Shown piece after piece: positions 22,909 through 31,173 of a DNA stretch of 64,000 nt; within the stretch, counting starts at the first letter, position 1; the number at the start of each line of letters is the position of its first letter. The notes below the pieces were generated by a model. The model was given only the letters and a program-made list of their open reading frames with translations. It ran no database searches and was not told where the DNA came from. The DNA is from Mycobacterium kubicae. Its GTDB lineage: Bacteria; Actinomycetota; Actinomycetes; Mycobacteriales; Mycobacteriaceae. The DNA lies in assembly GCF_015689175.1 (NCBI RefSeq), contig NZ_CP065047.1:992001-1056000 (forward strand). The letters run 5' to 3'. Made by a program: the position numbers and the translations under genes.

Positions 22909-23003
22909 TCGAGCGCCTCCTCGATAAGCGGCAGTGCAGCCTCAACGATAGCGCGCGTAATGGTTCGGCGGTGTTAACGCGAAGTCGCGCATAGGCTTAG
23001 CAA

Positions 23004-23963
23004 ATGAGCGCCGGGGAACAGCGCGCCGGAGTCGAGTTGACCAATCTGGATCAGCCGTTGAGTCCGGATGCCGGGGCCACCAAGCGGGACCTGGTCGATT
23101 ACCTGGACGCGGTGGCCGACAGGATGCTGCCCGGTCTGGCTGGCCGGCCCCTCACCGTGCTGCGGGTGCTGCGTGGCCGTGCGCCGTTCATGCAGAAGAA
23201 CGTCCCCAAGTACACCCCGGAGTGGGTGCGGACGGTGTCGATCTGGGCCGAGGCCTCTCATCGCGAGGTGCACTACCCGGTCTGCGACGACAGGCGCACC
23301 CTGTTGTGGTTTGCCAATCAGCGCGCCGTCGAATACCACCCGGCGTTGGGCTTGGCCGACAACATCTATCGGCCCACGCATCTCGTGCTCGATCTCGATC
23401 CGCCCACCGGCGCTGACTTCGCCGCGGTGGTCACGGCGGCGCATCTGGTGCGCCAGGCCCTTGCCGATTGCGGGCTTGCCGGCTCGGTGAAAACCAGCGG
23501 CGCCAAAGGCATTCACGTGTTCGTTCCGATCGACCACAGCTGCCCGGTCGACGACGTGGCGGCGGCCACGCGCGCCCTGGCCGCCCGCGCGGAAGAAATC
23601 GACCCGGCCGCGGCCACAACGGCTTTCATCGTCGAGGACCGCGCGGGCAAGGTGTACATCGACTCCACGCGCGCCGGGGGTGCGACCGTCGCCGCCCCCT
23701 ACAGCCCGCGGTTGCGCCCGGGGACTCCGGTGTCGTTCCCGTTGGACTGGTCGGACCTCGACCGGGTGCAGCCGGCTGACTTCACTGTGCACACGGCCAT
23801 CGATGCCCTGTCGGGGCGCGACCCGTGGGCGGAGTCGATGGTCACGCCGCAACGCCTGCCGGACGATCTCATCGCGCAAGGACGTACTATTCCTGTTGCC
23901 AGGGTGGCCGCCATGCATGAGGGAAAGCGACGGGCCCGGGCGCGACGGGCCCAGGAGAATTGA
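23004..23963 (+). CDS. LigD-type polymerase/primase domain protein (Prim-PolC-like)
   Basis: 319 aa consisting of the archaeo-eukaryotic primase-like polymerase domain only. The catalytic carboxylates appear in LVLDLDPP; SGAKGIHVFVP holds the conserved Ser-Gly/His nucleotide site and VYIDSTRAG the third carboxylate region. Stand-alone versions in mycobacteria (Rv3730c, Rv0269c type) extend or prime DNA with ribonucleotides in repair. No ligase or Ku gene is adjacent. ATG 23004 gives the expected N-terminus. Confidence 0.88.
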   Translation: MSAGEQRAGVELTNLDQPLSPDAGATKRDLVDYLDAVADRMLPGLAGRPLTVLRVLRGRAPFMQKNVPKYTPEWVRTVSIWAEASHREVHYPVCDDRRTLLWFANQRAVEYHPALGLADNIYRPTHLVLDLDPPTGADFAAVVTAAHLVRQALADCGLAGSVKTSGAKGIHVFVPIDHSCPVDDVAAATRALAARAEEIDPAAATTAFIVEDRAGKVYIDSTRAGGATVAAPYSPRLRPGTPVSFPLDWSDLDRVQPADFTVHTAIDALSGRDPWAESMVTPQRLPDDLIAQGRTIPVARVAAMHEGKRRARARRAQEN

Positions 23964-23977
23964 GGAGCAGCGCTCAA

Positions 23978-24277
23978 TTGTCGACGTTCAAGCGGTACCT
24001 CGGGATCCAGCTGATGATGTTCATCTTCGGCATCGTCGGCCCCATATTTCTGGTCATGTTTTTTGCGTCGCAACCGGATCCGACGGTCCGATGGGCTTAT
24101 TGGGCGGGGCTTTTCATCACCTACGGCGACATCGTGATCGCGCTGGCCCTGACCAAGGCGACCGGTGACGACAGCAAGGGCCCGGCCGATGTCCGCCTCG
24201 CGGTGTCGGCGGCCAAGCGCATGCAGGGCCGGCGCGGTTCGGGCCTGGACTTCCTCAACTACACCTCGTCGGACTAG
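23978..24277 (+). CDS. Small membrane protein of unknown function (99 aa)
   Basis: Two membrane helices (about residues 7-29, LGIQLMMFIFGIVGPIFLVM, and 38-58) and a basic C-terminal tail ending FLNYTSSD. I do not recognise a named family. The TTG at 23978 has GAGGAG about nine bases upstream, better than the frame's earlier TTG at 23960, which would overlap the preceding stop. It follows the primase-like gene by 14 bases and is probably cotranscribed. Confidence 0.7.
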   Translation: MSTFKRYLGIQLMMFIFGIVGPIFLVMFFASQPDPTVRWAYWAGLFITYGDIVIALALTKATGDDSKGPADVRLAVSAAKRMQGRRGSGLDFLNYTSSD

Positions 24278-24323
24278 CCTTGCGGCTCAACGCTATTCGG
24301 GCGCAGGCCCGGGAAAGGTCGCG

Positions 24324-25037
24324 TCACTGTCCGGCGCTTTGGCCGCCGTCGACGTGCAGGATCTCCCCGGTGATGAAGGAGGCGCTTTCCAGGTAGAGAA
24401 CTGCGTCGACGACGTCGCCGATTTCGCCGAGGCGGCCCAAGGGATGCATCTTGGCCAGGAAGTCATGGGACGTGGCGTCATGCATGGGCGTGCGGATGTT
24501 GCCCAGGGCGACGGCGTTGACCCGAATTCCCCGGCCCGCGTACTCGATCGCCAATGCTCTGGTGGCCGCGTTGAGCCCGCCCTTGGTCAGCGACGCCAGC
24601 ACCGACGGCACTTGCGAGTTGGGTTGGTCGACCAGGCTGGTGGAGATGTTGACCAGATGACCACCGCCCTCGCGGGTCAACATCGCGGCGATGGCCGCAC
24701 GCGAAACCTCAAAGAAGCCACGCAGATTCACTCCGGTGACCGCGTCGTAGTCGGCGTCAGTGTATTCGGTGAACGGCTTGGGAACGAAGATGCCGGCGTT
24801 GTTGACCACGGTGTGGACGCCACCGAATCGCTGAACCGCGGCGTCGACGATCTGTTGGCCCACGCCCGGTTGCGCGACGTCGCCGGCCACGGCGAGCACC
24901 ATCGGATCATCGGCCTGCTCAATGCGGCGCGAGTTGGCGACCACCGCGTAGCCTCGCGCACGGTAGCCCGCGACCAGCGCCTCGCCTATTCCTTGTGAGG
25001 CGCCGGTGATGATGGCGACGCGTTGGGCATCCGTCAT
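24324..25037 (-). CDS. Short-chain dehydrogenase/reductase (237 aa)
   Basis: Classical SDR: TGASQGIG, NNAG (VVNNAGIF) and the 3-ketoacyl-ACP-reductase-like ending ITGEILHVDGGQSAG. The usual catalytic Tyr-x3-Lys is not obvious: after the Ser region (VNISTS) the sequence reads VDQPNSQVPSVLASLTKGGL, where a Ser/Leu context replaces YxxSK, though the Lys (TKGG) is present. Activity should be treated as uncertain. Convergent with the small membrane protein gene. Confidence 0.85.
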   Translation of the reverse strand: MTDAQRVAIITGASQGIGEALVAGYRARGYAVVANSRRIEQADDPMVLAVAGDVAQPGVGQQIVDAAVQRFGGVHTVVNNAGIFVPKPFTEYTDADYDAVTGVNLRGFFEVSRAAIAAMLTREGGGHLVNISTSLVDQPNSQVPSVLASLTKGGLNAATRALAIEYAGRGIRVNAVALGNIRTPMHDATSHDFLAKMHPLGRLGEIGDVVDAVLYLESASFITGEILHVDGGQSAGQ

Positions 25038-25046
25038 TGGCGAAGT

Positions 25047-26366
25047 CTAGAACCAGGGGCCCGGGTATCGGCCGTCTGCGTCTTGCACCAAGAGTATTTC
25101 GCGGCACTCACCGGCTTGGCTGGCCTCGGTCTCCCCACGGCAGACCAACGTCCAGCCCGAGATCCGCCCGAACGGCCGGCCCGACCAGTTGGTCGCGATC
25201 GGGTTGGTGGCTGGCAAAGCCAGCACCGAGTAGGTGTTGCCGGTGTTGGTGACATAGAGGTGGTCGCCGAAGAACGCCATCTTCGCAATGGGTAGCTTCT
25301 TGGCTTCCTCGCGGTCGCGCAGCAGGTCCCACTGCTGGGTGCGCAGATTCCACACGCCGAAGCCGAACTGAGAAGTGTTGGAGCCGCGCCCGTCGATGAA
25401 GAGCTTGCCGTCTGACAAGGTCGCGGCCAGGCCGCCGCCGGAAACCTTCTCCGAGTCGCCGATCTTGATCAGTGATCGCGAATTGAGGTCGAAGAACATG
25501 GTGGACAGGACCGGGGGAGTGTGGGAGTCCCAGCGGGTCAGCTTCACGAGTCGGTCTGGTCCGTCGAATAGCTCACCGTCGACGGTGGAGATGTCGTTGT
25601 CCTGGAATACCGGTTCACCGGTGGGCAAGCGCAACTCCGCCCCGAAGGTGTTGGCCGGCACGGTGCTGCGCTGAAAGGACAGCACGTCCTGCCACACCTG
25701 CCCCGGTTGCGGGTCGTCCCACATGGTCACCAGGTCGGTGTTGGACAACATCACCGTGCGCGGCGGCGAGGCCGCGCCGCGCGCATCGGTGAAGGCGTTG
25801 ACCCAGGCCACCCCGACCGGTGTGGGGGAGACGCGCCACTGGTTGGCCGTGCCCAGCTTGACCTCCGGTGTCGGCGGCTTTATCTCCTTGGTGGCCAGCG
25901 GCTGGTTGGACTTGAGGTCGAACACATAGGCCGTCGTCTTGGCAGCCTCTGGTGCCGTTCCCGGCATGGAGGTGGTGACGACATAGACGACCTTGATGTC
26001 ACCGACGGTGTTGGTCAGGGCACACATGGCGCCGGTGACCGTTTCACCGACGGGAATGGCGGGGACAGCCGGCGCGATCAAATCCGCGGTTTTCGTGTCG
26101 AGCACTTTGGGCCGGATGTCCTCGAGTGCGGATTTGCTGGCGGAGAATTCATTGGGGCAGCCGAAGTAGACGGTTCCGCCGTAGCTCTTCCAATCTTTTG
26201 CCAGCGGGCTGACGTGCGGCGCAGGCGGGGCGGCAGAACTCGGCGCGGGTCGCTTTGTCGAGGTGGTGGGCGCGGCCGCGGGTGGTGAAACGGTTGCTGA
26301 AGTGGAGCAGGACGCCAGCGCTAAGCATGCGACCGACAGCACGATCGCACGTCTGTATTTGGACAC
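25047..26366 (-). CDS. Putative lipoprotein, beta-propeller-like (439 aa)
   Basis: The GTG at 26366 (AAGGGG eight bases upstream) opens a lipoprotein signal: KYRRAIVLSVACLALASC with lipobox LASC, Cys acylated. A Pro/Ala/Ser/Thr-rich linker follows, then about 350 residues with repeated strand-turn units (for example VSGGGLAATLSDGKLFIDGRG and GDHLYVTNTGNTY) suggesting a propeller. Exported and membrane-anchored; function unknown. The 124-base gap upstream towards the transporter gene carries its promoter region. Confidence 0.82.
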   Translation of the reverse strand: MSKYRRAIVLSVACLALASCSTSATVSPPAAAPTTSTKRPAPSSAAPPAPHVSPLAKDWKSYGGTVYFGCPNEFSASKSALEDIRPKVLDTKTADLIAPAVPAIPVGETVTGAMCALTNTVGDIKVVYVVTTSMPGTAPEAAKTTAYVFDLKSNQPLATKEIKPPTPEVKLGTANQWRVSPTPVGVAWVNAFTDARGAASPPRTVMLSNTDLVTMWDDPQPGQVWQDVLSFQRSTVPANTFGAELRLPTGEPVFQDNDISTVDGELFDGPDRLVKLTRWDSHTPPVLSTMFFDLNSRSLIKIGDSEKVSGGGLAATLSDGKLFIDGRGSNTSQFGFGVWNLRTQQWDLLRDREEAKKLPIAKMAFFGDHLYVTNTGNTYSVLALPATNPIATNWSGRPFGRISGWTLVCRGETEASQAGECREILLVQDADGRYPGPWF

Positions 26367-26490
26367 CGATATCCCCTTTAGCACACTCACCAGCGTTCCC
26401 CCCGCTAAGCCCTGTGGCGCATCGAGCGTAAAGGCATTCGGTGCTGACGGCGAATCGTGGTTTGCGGTGTTGAGCTCAGCTTCGACCGAC

Positions 26491-27405
26491 TCAGACGGCA
26501 TGCAACTGAGGCGGCACGCTCGAGTGCGTCGCGGCCTCCTCGGTGTGTGCGCCTTCTTCCCGGCCGAGCGCAATGGTCGCGGCGGCCATCGCACCGACCG
26601 CTATGGGTAACGCCACCAATCCGACGCCGTGCACCACCAGGTGTTCGCCCAGCACGACGATGCCGAGCAATACCGCGACGACCGGTTCGCCGACCAGCAT
26701 GATCGGTACCGACGCCTGTAGGGACCCGGCGCGAAAAGCCCACTGCTGCAACACCGTTACCGCAACCGCCAGCACGACAAGCAGGTAAGGCGCGGGAACG
26801 GTGAGCATGTGGTGCCAGCTGCCGACCGCGAATCGATGCGTACAGATCTTGGTCAGCACTGCGATCATGCCGAGTCCGACCGCCACGGCTACGCCCAAGG
26901 AGGTTGCACGCACCCGACCCACGGTGCGGCGCGCCGCCACCACACAGATCACCACCACCGGAACCACAACGCTGAGTGCCAGGGCCCACGATGGAACCGG
27001 GGGTCGGTAGTGCCCCTCGCGTGGTTGTCCCACCAGCACGAAGACCGCCAACGCGGCAGTCAGAAGTATCGCCCAGCCCCACTCGGAACCGGTGACGCGA
27101 TTACCCGAGCGCCAGGCGCTCAGCGGCAGTACAAACAGCAGCGACGACACCAACAAGGGTTGCACCAGCAACAGAGACCCGTGCGCCAGGGCGATCGCCT
27201 GAAAGGCGTACCCGGCGGCCGCCGCAGCCGTGCCCGCCCACCACAATCCGTCCCTGAGCACGCCCGGTATCAGCGCAGTAGCAGACCGCTCATCGGCCAC
27301 AGGGCGTTGCAGGGCGGCTTGCCGAACAACGATGCCCACTGCCGCAACCAACGCTGCCAGCAACGCCGATCCGATCGCCGTCGCGTGTGAGAACACCCAC
27401 CCCAT
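26491..27405 (-). CDS. DMT-superfamily (EamA-like) transporter (304 aa)
   Basis: Nine or ten hydrophobic segments spread over residues 1-290 in the two-repeat pattern of the drug/metabolite transporter family; PLLVSSLLFVLPLSAW and GEPVVAVLLGIVVLGEHL are the characteristic ends of each repeat. Substrate unknown. The C-terminal 20 residues are charged and cytoplasmic. It is on the same strand as FUSC upstream and the lipoprotein downstream, each separated by 60-125 bases. Confidence 0.85.
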   Translation of the reverse strand: MGWVFSHATAIGSALLAALVAAVGIVVRQAALQRPVADERSATALIPGVLRDGLWWAGTAAAAAGYAFQAIALAHGSLLLVQPLLVSSLLFVLPLSAWRSGNRVTGSEWGWAILLTAALAVFVLVGQPREGHYRPPVPSWALALSVVVPVVVICVVAARRTVGRVRATSLGVAVAVGLGMIAVLTKICTHRFAVGSWHHMLTVPAPYLLVVLAVAVTVLQQWAFRAGSLQASVPIMLVGEPVVAVLLGIVVLGEHLVVHGVGLVALPIAVGAMAAATIALGREEGAHTEEAATHSSVPPQLHAV

Positions 27406-27465
27406 CCCTCTGAGATACCCCGCGGTGCGGTCGGTGACTCCACCAGCCTGCGAAAGGCCCCCGGC

Positions 27466-29787
27466 CTACGTTGCGCTGACGGTTTTGGCCCCGGCGTCGA
27501 CGCCCAACTGCGTGGCCGCGGTGACGACGGCGCGTTCGATGCGGCGTAGCGCATATACCGCGGTCAACATGCGTCGGGTGTTTTCGCTCGGCTCGCCGCC
27601 CTCGTCTTGCTGGCGCGTCAAAGTCTCTGCGGTGTCGAGCAAGTCAGCCACAGGTTCGAGGCGAGCGTCCCGGTCGCCGTCCAGCGCGGCGATCAACGCC
27701 TCCACGTTGTGCCGGGTGCGCTGCGCGGCGGCGGTGACCGCGCTGGACAACTCACCGGAGCAGTGCGGGTCCTCGTATTGCTCGCTGCTGCGGGCCAAGT
27801 CGCGCGCGTAGTGATCGCAGGCGGTGAACAATTGCAGGCCGCGCTGAATGCTGCGTCGGGCCGTGATGCCGGCGACCCCGGCGAGTAGCGGCTTGGCGGT
27901 GGTCCGGAATTGTTGCAGGTCCCGGTCCAGTTGTCGCGCCTGCTCGGTGGGACTACCGGCGTCGTCGTCGTCGAACATGGCGGCCACGGAGGTCTCGATC
28001 AAGCCGGCCAGCGTGGTCAGGAACGCGCGGGTGTCGTTGCGGATGGTGGTTCGGCTGTTGGTCGGCAGCACCAGGATCGCGCAGGCGACACCGATGACAG
28101 CGCCGATCGCGGTCTCCTCGATGCGCAGCATCAGCACGTCGAAGGTGAATTGACCGAGCAGCCCGTACATCAGCGCCAGCATGGTGGTGATCCAGAACGT
28201 CATGAGGCTGTAGGTGACCTGCATGAAGTAGAAGGCGCAGAACAGGCAGACGAAAATCATTGCCAGCGAACCGATTTTGTCACCGGAGAACAGCGTGGCG
28301 ACCAGCACACCGCAGGGCACGCCGAGCACCGTGCCGAGCAGTCGCTGCCACCCCTTGGTCAAGGTCTCACCCCAGGAATTGGTGCCGGCGAAGATCACAA
28401 ACGCCGCGATCACCGCCCAGTACCAGCGGGCGGGGGAGGCCAACTCCCCGGTGATGATGGCCAAGGAGGCGGCCACCGACACCTGGATCGCTTGCCGAGT
28501 CGTAGGAAGTAGGGCGCGCCGCGGTGTTTGGCCCGGGCCTGCGGCGTCGGTCTCGTCCTGCTCTTGGCTTGCGGCGTCGGACCCCTGCGCGGCAGCGTGT
28601 GCGACGAGCGCGCGAGCTTCCGCGGTCGCTTTCGCTGCGGCGATGATCGCCAGGGCGACGCGACGGACGGCGGCTTGGCCCGGTTCGTTGGCCGGTTCGT
28701 TGGCCGGTTCGTTGGCCGGTTCGTCGGCAGCCGACGGCTTCGGGCGAGTCTCCAGCAGCCGCTGGGCGCGGTCGGCGGCGCGTTGCAGGCCGCCGGATTG
28801 CGGCACCCGGATGGCGATGGCCAACTGGGTGAGCGTCTGCGCGAGTTCGGCGCGCAGCGTCGGCGGGATGTCGGCGCCCAGGGCCGCAGCCCGCTGACCG
28901 GCGATCGCGACCCACTCGACGGCCAGCTCGGCGTCGAACAGCCACGGCGATAGGTGCGCACCGGCCACCCCAGGCCACAACGTCGCCGGGTTGAATTCGT
29001 CTTCGATCTGGCTTTGCACCATCAGCGCGGTCTCGTTCAGCCGGGCGATCCGGGTGCGCATGCGGCGTCGGCGGCGTTCGTCGAGCGAGCCGGACCGCAG
29101 CGCGTCGGCGGTGGTGTCGACCACAATGGCCATCCGCGCCCGCAGCGAGCGAATCGTGGCCCGCAGCACCCGTTCCGGTCGATCCGGCAGCACGTAGGTG
29201 CCCATCAGGAAGGTGCACAGCGTGCCGACCAGGACGGCACCGATCATCCACGGCAACTCCGCCGGGGCCGCGTGCAGATACAACGTGAAGAAGTAAGCCA
29301 TGAACGCGACCATGCCCAGCGCTCGACCGCGCGGCCCGAAGCGGCGGATGTAAACCGCGACGAAGACGATCACCACAAACATGACCTCGGCGGCGATCTG
29401 GTGCGGCGCCAGCAGCGCGGCGGCGGCGATGGATAGCGAGGCCGGCACCGGCAGCAACGCCATGGTGATCCGCTGCTGACGCGGGTCGGGCTCGTTGACC
29501 GAGCGGGAGGCGATCATCGTGATCAGGACACCGAGCAAGGCGACGGTCAGCGGCTGCCCGGTCGCTCGGGTCAACAGGAACAACGCCAGCAGCGAGCAGG
29601 CCAGTGCGGCGGTCGTACGAGTCGCCATTCGCAGCCGCAACAGGCCGGGATCCGAGCCGACCGCCCAGATGCGGGCTCGCTGAACCCGGGTGACCAGCTC
29701 CGATGGCCCCTGGGTGGGCCGGGCGTCGCCGGGCTCGAGCGGGGTAACCGGAAGGCCGCGCTCGTCCACGCCGTACCGACCGGGCAC
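27466..29787 (-). CDS. FUSC-family membrane protein (aromatic acid exporter-like, 773 aa)
   Basis: Two membrane blocks of about six helices each (roughly residues 55-190 and 435-570) separated and followed by cytoplasmic helical domains, the FUSC layout. The second block contains WYWAVIAAFVIFAGTNSWGETLTKGWQRLLGT, near the family signature G.tRllGT. The central linker carries four NEPA-type repeats. Members export aromatic acids or polyamine conjugates; no partner genes are present. Start is a GTG at 29787 with only a weak ribosome site. Confidence 0.85.
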   Translation of the reverse strand: MPGRYGVDERGLPVTPLEPGDARPTQGPSELVTRVQRARIWAVGSDPGLLRLRMATRTTAALACSLLALFLLTRATGQPLTVALLGVLITMIASRSVNEPDPRQQRITMALLPVPASLSIAAAALLAPHQIAAEVMFVVIVFVAVYIRRFGPRGRALGMVAFMAYFFTLYLHAAPAELPWMIGAVLVGTLCTFLMGTYVLPDRPERVLRATIRSLRARMAIVVDTTADALRSGSLDERRRRRMRTRIARLNETALMVQSQIEDEFNPATLWPGVAGAHLSPWLFDAELAVEWVAIAGQRAAALGADIPPTLRAELAQTLTQLAIAIRVPQSGGLQRAADRAQRLLETRPKPSAADEPANEPANEPANEPGQAAVRRVALAIIAAAKATAEARALVAHAAAQGSDAASQEQDETDAAGPGQTPRRALLPTTRQAIQVSVAASLAIITGELASPARWYWAVIAAFVIFAGTNSWGETLTKGWQRLLGTVLGVPCGVLVATLFSGDKIGSLAMIFVCLFCAFYFMQVTYSLMTFWITTMLALMYGLLGQFTFDVLMLRIEETAIGAVIGVACAILVLPTNSRTTIRNDTRAFLTTLAGLIETSVAAMFDDDDAGSPTEQARQLDRDLQQFRTTAKPLLAGVAGITARRSIQRGLQLFTACDHYARDLARSSEQYEDPHCSGELSSAVTAAAQRTRHNVEALIAALDGDRDARLEPVADLLDTAETLTRQQDEGGEPSENTRRMLTAVYALRRIERAVVTAATQLGVDAGAKTVSAT
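28681..28728 (-). repeat. Four tandem 12-bp repeats inside the FUSC gene
   Basis: CGGTTCGTTGGC three times and CGGTTCGTCGGC once, encoding (Ala-Asn/Asp-Glu-Pro)4 in the linker between the two membrane blocks. In-frame 12-bp units mean copy number can vary without breaking the gene. Confidence 0.9.
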
Positions 29788-29895
29788 CGGGAGCCGCCTT
29801 TCTGGTGTTTAGTCCGACTATCCATGGTGACCCCGCGCGGCCGTAACGGCCAATTCGTCAAGGATGTGCTAGAGGCGATGTCCACCCGGCGCGGC

Positions 29896-30375
29896 TCAGG
29901 CCGGGGTGAAGCGGACCGCTGCGAGCTTGAGCCGTTCGATCGCCTCGGCGAATTCCTCGTGCGTCGGGATGCGCTGCTCGCGAAACTTCAGTCCCATCAG
30001 GCGCTGCGCCCGGTTGGGCCCGTAGGACTGCGCACACCGCAGGTAGAGACCGGGCAGCTGGGCACGGTCGGTGACGAGCTCACCGCGCATGCGGGTGGTC
30101 TTGCCGCCGTGCAACACGTCGACCGGGGCGCCGTCGCGGAAGTTCGCTTTCCATCCGGCGCCGGCCAGCGCATAGAGATCACCGTCGATCAGGTGGGCGC
30201 TCACCGGAATTGAGAACTGCCGCCCGGACTTTCGGCCGGTGAAGTTCAACACCATCAATTGCTTGCGCAGCGGACCTGCGAGCGGCGTGCGCAGCAAGTT
30301 GCCCAAGATCGGGTTGACCACCCGCAGCAGGGCGGACGGCGGATGCCCGACATCTACCGCGTGCTGCTGTGCCAT
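29896..30375 (-). CDS. Deazaflavin (F420)-dependent nitroreductase-family protein, Ddn-like (159 aa)
   Basis: Split beta-barrel family: LMVLNFTGRKSGRQFSIPV is the F420-phosphate-binding signature, followed by YALAGAGWKANFRDGAPVDVL. Family members use F420H2; Ddn itself activates nitroimidazole drugs and reduces menaquinone. Substrate here unknown. The gene ends a run on the minus strand 10 bases after lpqN's stop. Confidence 0.88.
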   Translation of the reverse strand: MAQQHAVDVGHPPSALLRVVNPILGNLLRTPLAGPLRKQLMVLNFTGRKSGRQFSIPVSAHLIDGDLYALAGAGWKANFRDGAPVDVLHGGKTTRMRGELVTDRAQLPGLYLRCAQSYGPNRAQRLMGLKFREQRIPTHEEFAEAIERLKLAAVRFTPA

Positions 30376-30385
30376 CGGAGCCCCG

Positions 30386-31072
30386 CTACGTCGTGATCGT
30401 GGTTTGCTCGTCGATGATGCTGGTGGCGTCCATCAACAGGCCGCCCTCGTTGTCGAGCGCGTCGGCGTCGAGTTGCAGCACGAACAGGCCGTTGGGGCTG
30501 GTGATGACAACCGTCTTCTGCGCGACGGCCCGCTTCTTGCCGTTCTTGTCGTAGGAGCCGCCGAGCTGCCAGGCCTGGAAGCCGGCGAGGGTGGAGCCGT
30601 GCCCGTTGTCGGGCCCGTCGTAGCCGGGCAGGTTTTTCAACTCCCCGGGAGCAAACTGAATGAGCTTCGCTGGATCGACGTCACCGGTGAGTTTGGAGAC
30701 GATCGCGACGATGGTCGGCGCGTCGTTGGGGTCAGCGGGTTGGCCGTAGACGATGCCGCCGTAGGGAGCGCCGGAGCCTTCGGGAACGAGGTTCCAGCCG
30801 GTTGGCACGGGCAGGTTGATGGTCGGGGATCCCGGGTCGCCGTGGTGGACCGGGGTCTCCTGAATGTGGTTGTCCCTGATGTAGTCGGCGATGGTGTAGT
30901 TGGCCTGCGCGCCGGGGGTGCCGCTGGTTGGTGCGGTGGTCGTCGATGTGGAGGTGGAGGTCGACGTGCTGGTGGAGGTGGAGGTCTTCGTCTCGGTCTT
31001 GGTGCCCGATCCGCAGGCGACCAGCGTCAAGCTCAACGCTGCGGCCGCGACTGCCACCGTGAGGTCCTTCAT
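30386..31072 (-). CDS. LpqN/LpqT-family lipoprotein (228 aa)
   Basis: Lipoprotein signal KDLTVAVAAAALSLTLVAC, acylated Cys at about position 20, then an extreme Ser/Thr repeat linker (TSTSTS) before the LpqN/LpqT domain (YTIADYIRDN, PTGWNLVPEG, GIVYGQPADPNDAPTIVAIVS). LpqN-type proteins are cell-envelope lipoproteins reported to interact with envelope-synthesis factors. M. tuberculosis lpqN (Rv0583c) lies two genes from Rv0585c, the same order as here with the membrane gene at 31174, so this may be lpqN itself. Confidence 0.85.
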   Translation of the reverse strand: MKDLTVAVAAAALSLTLVACGSGTKTETKTSTSTSTSTSTSTSTTTAPTSGTPGAQANYTIADYIRDNHIQETPVHHGDPGSPTINLPVPTGWNLVPEGSGAPYGGIVYGQPADPNDAPTIVAIVSKLTGDVDPAKLIQFAPGELKNLPGYDGPDNGHGSTLAGFQAWQLGGSYDKNGKKRAVAQKTVVITSPNGLFVLQLDADALDNEGGLLMDATSIIDEQTTITT

Positions 31073-31173
31073 CTAAGTCATCTCCCGAATGTTGGCCCCG
31101 GTACCAGCGCCGGCGACGTCGGCACTGACACTAGTGCAACTATGCGGATTTGCCACCAGCAAACAGCCGCACA

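Noticed and set aside
28528..28953. Plus-strand frame with VGRF repeats as a repeat protein
   Set aside because: It is the antisense reading of the NEPA repeats in the FUSC gene.
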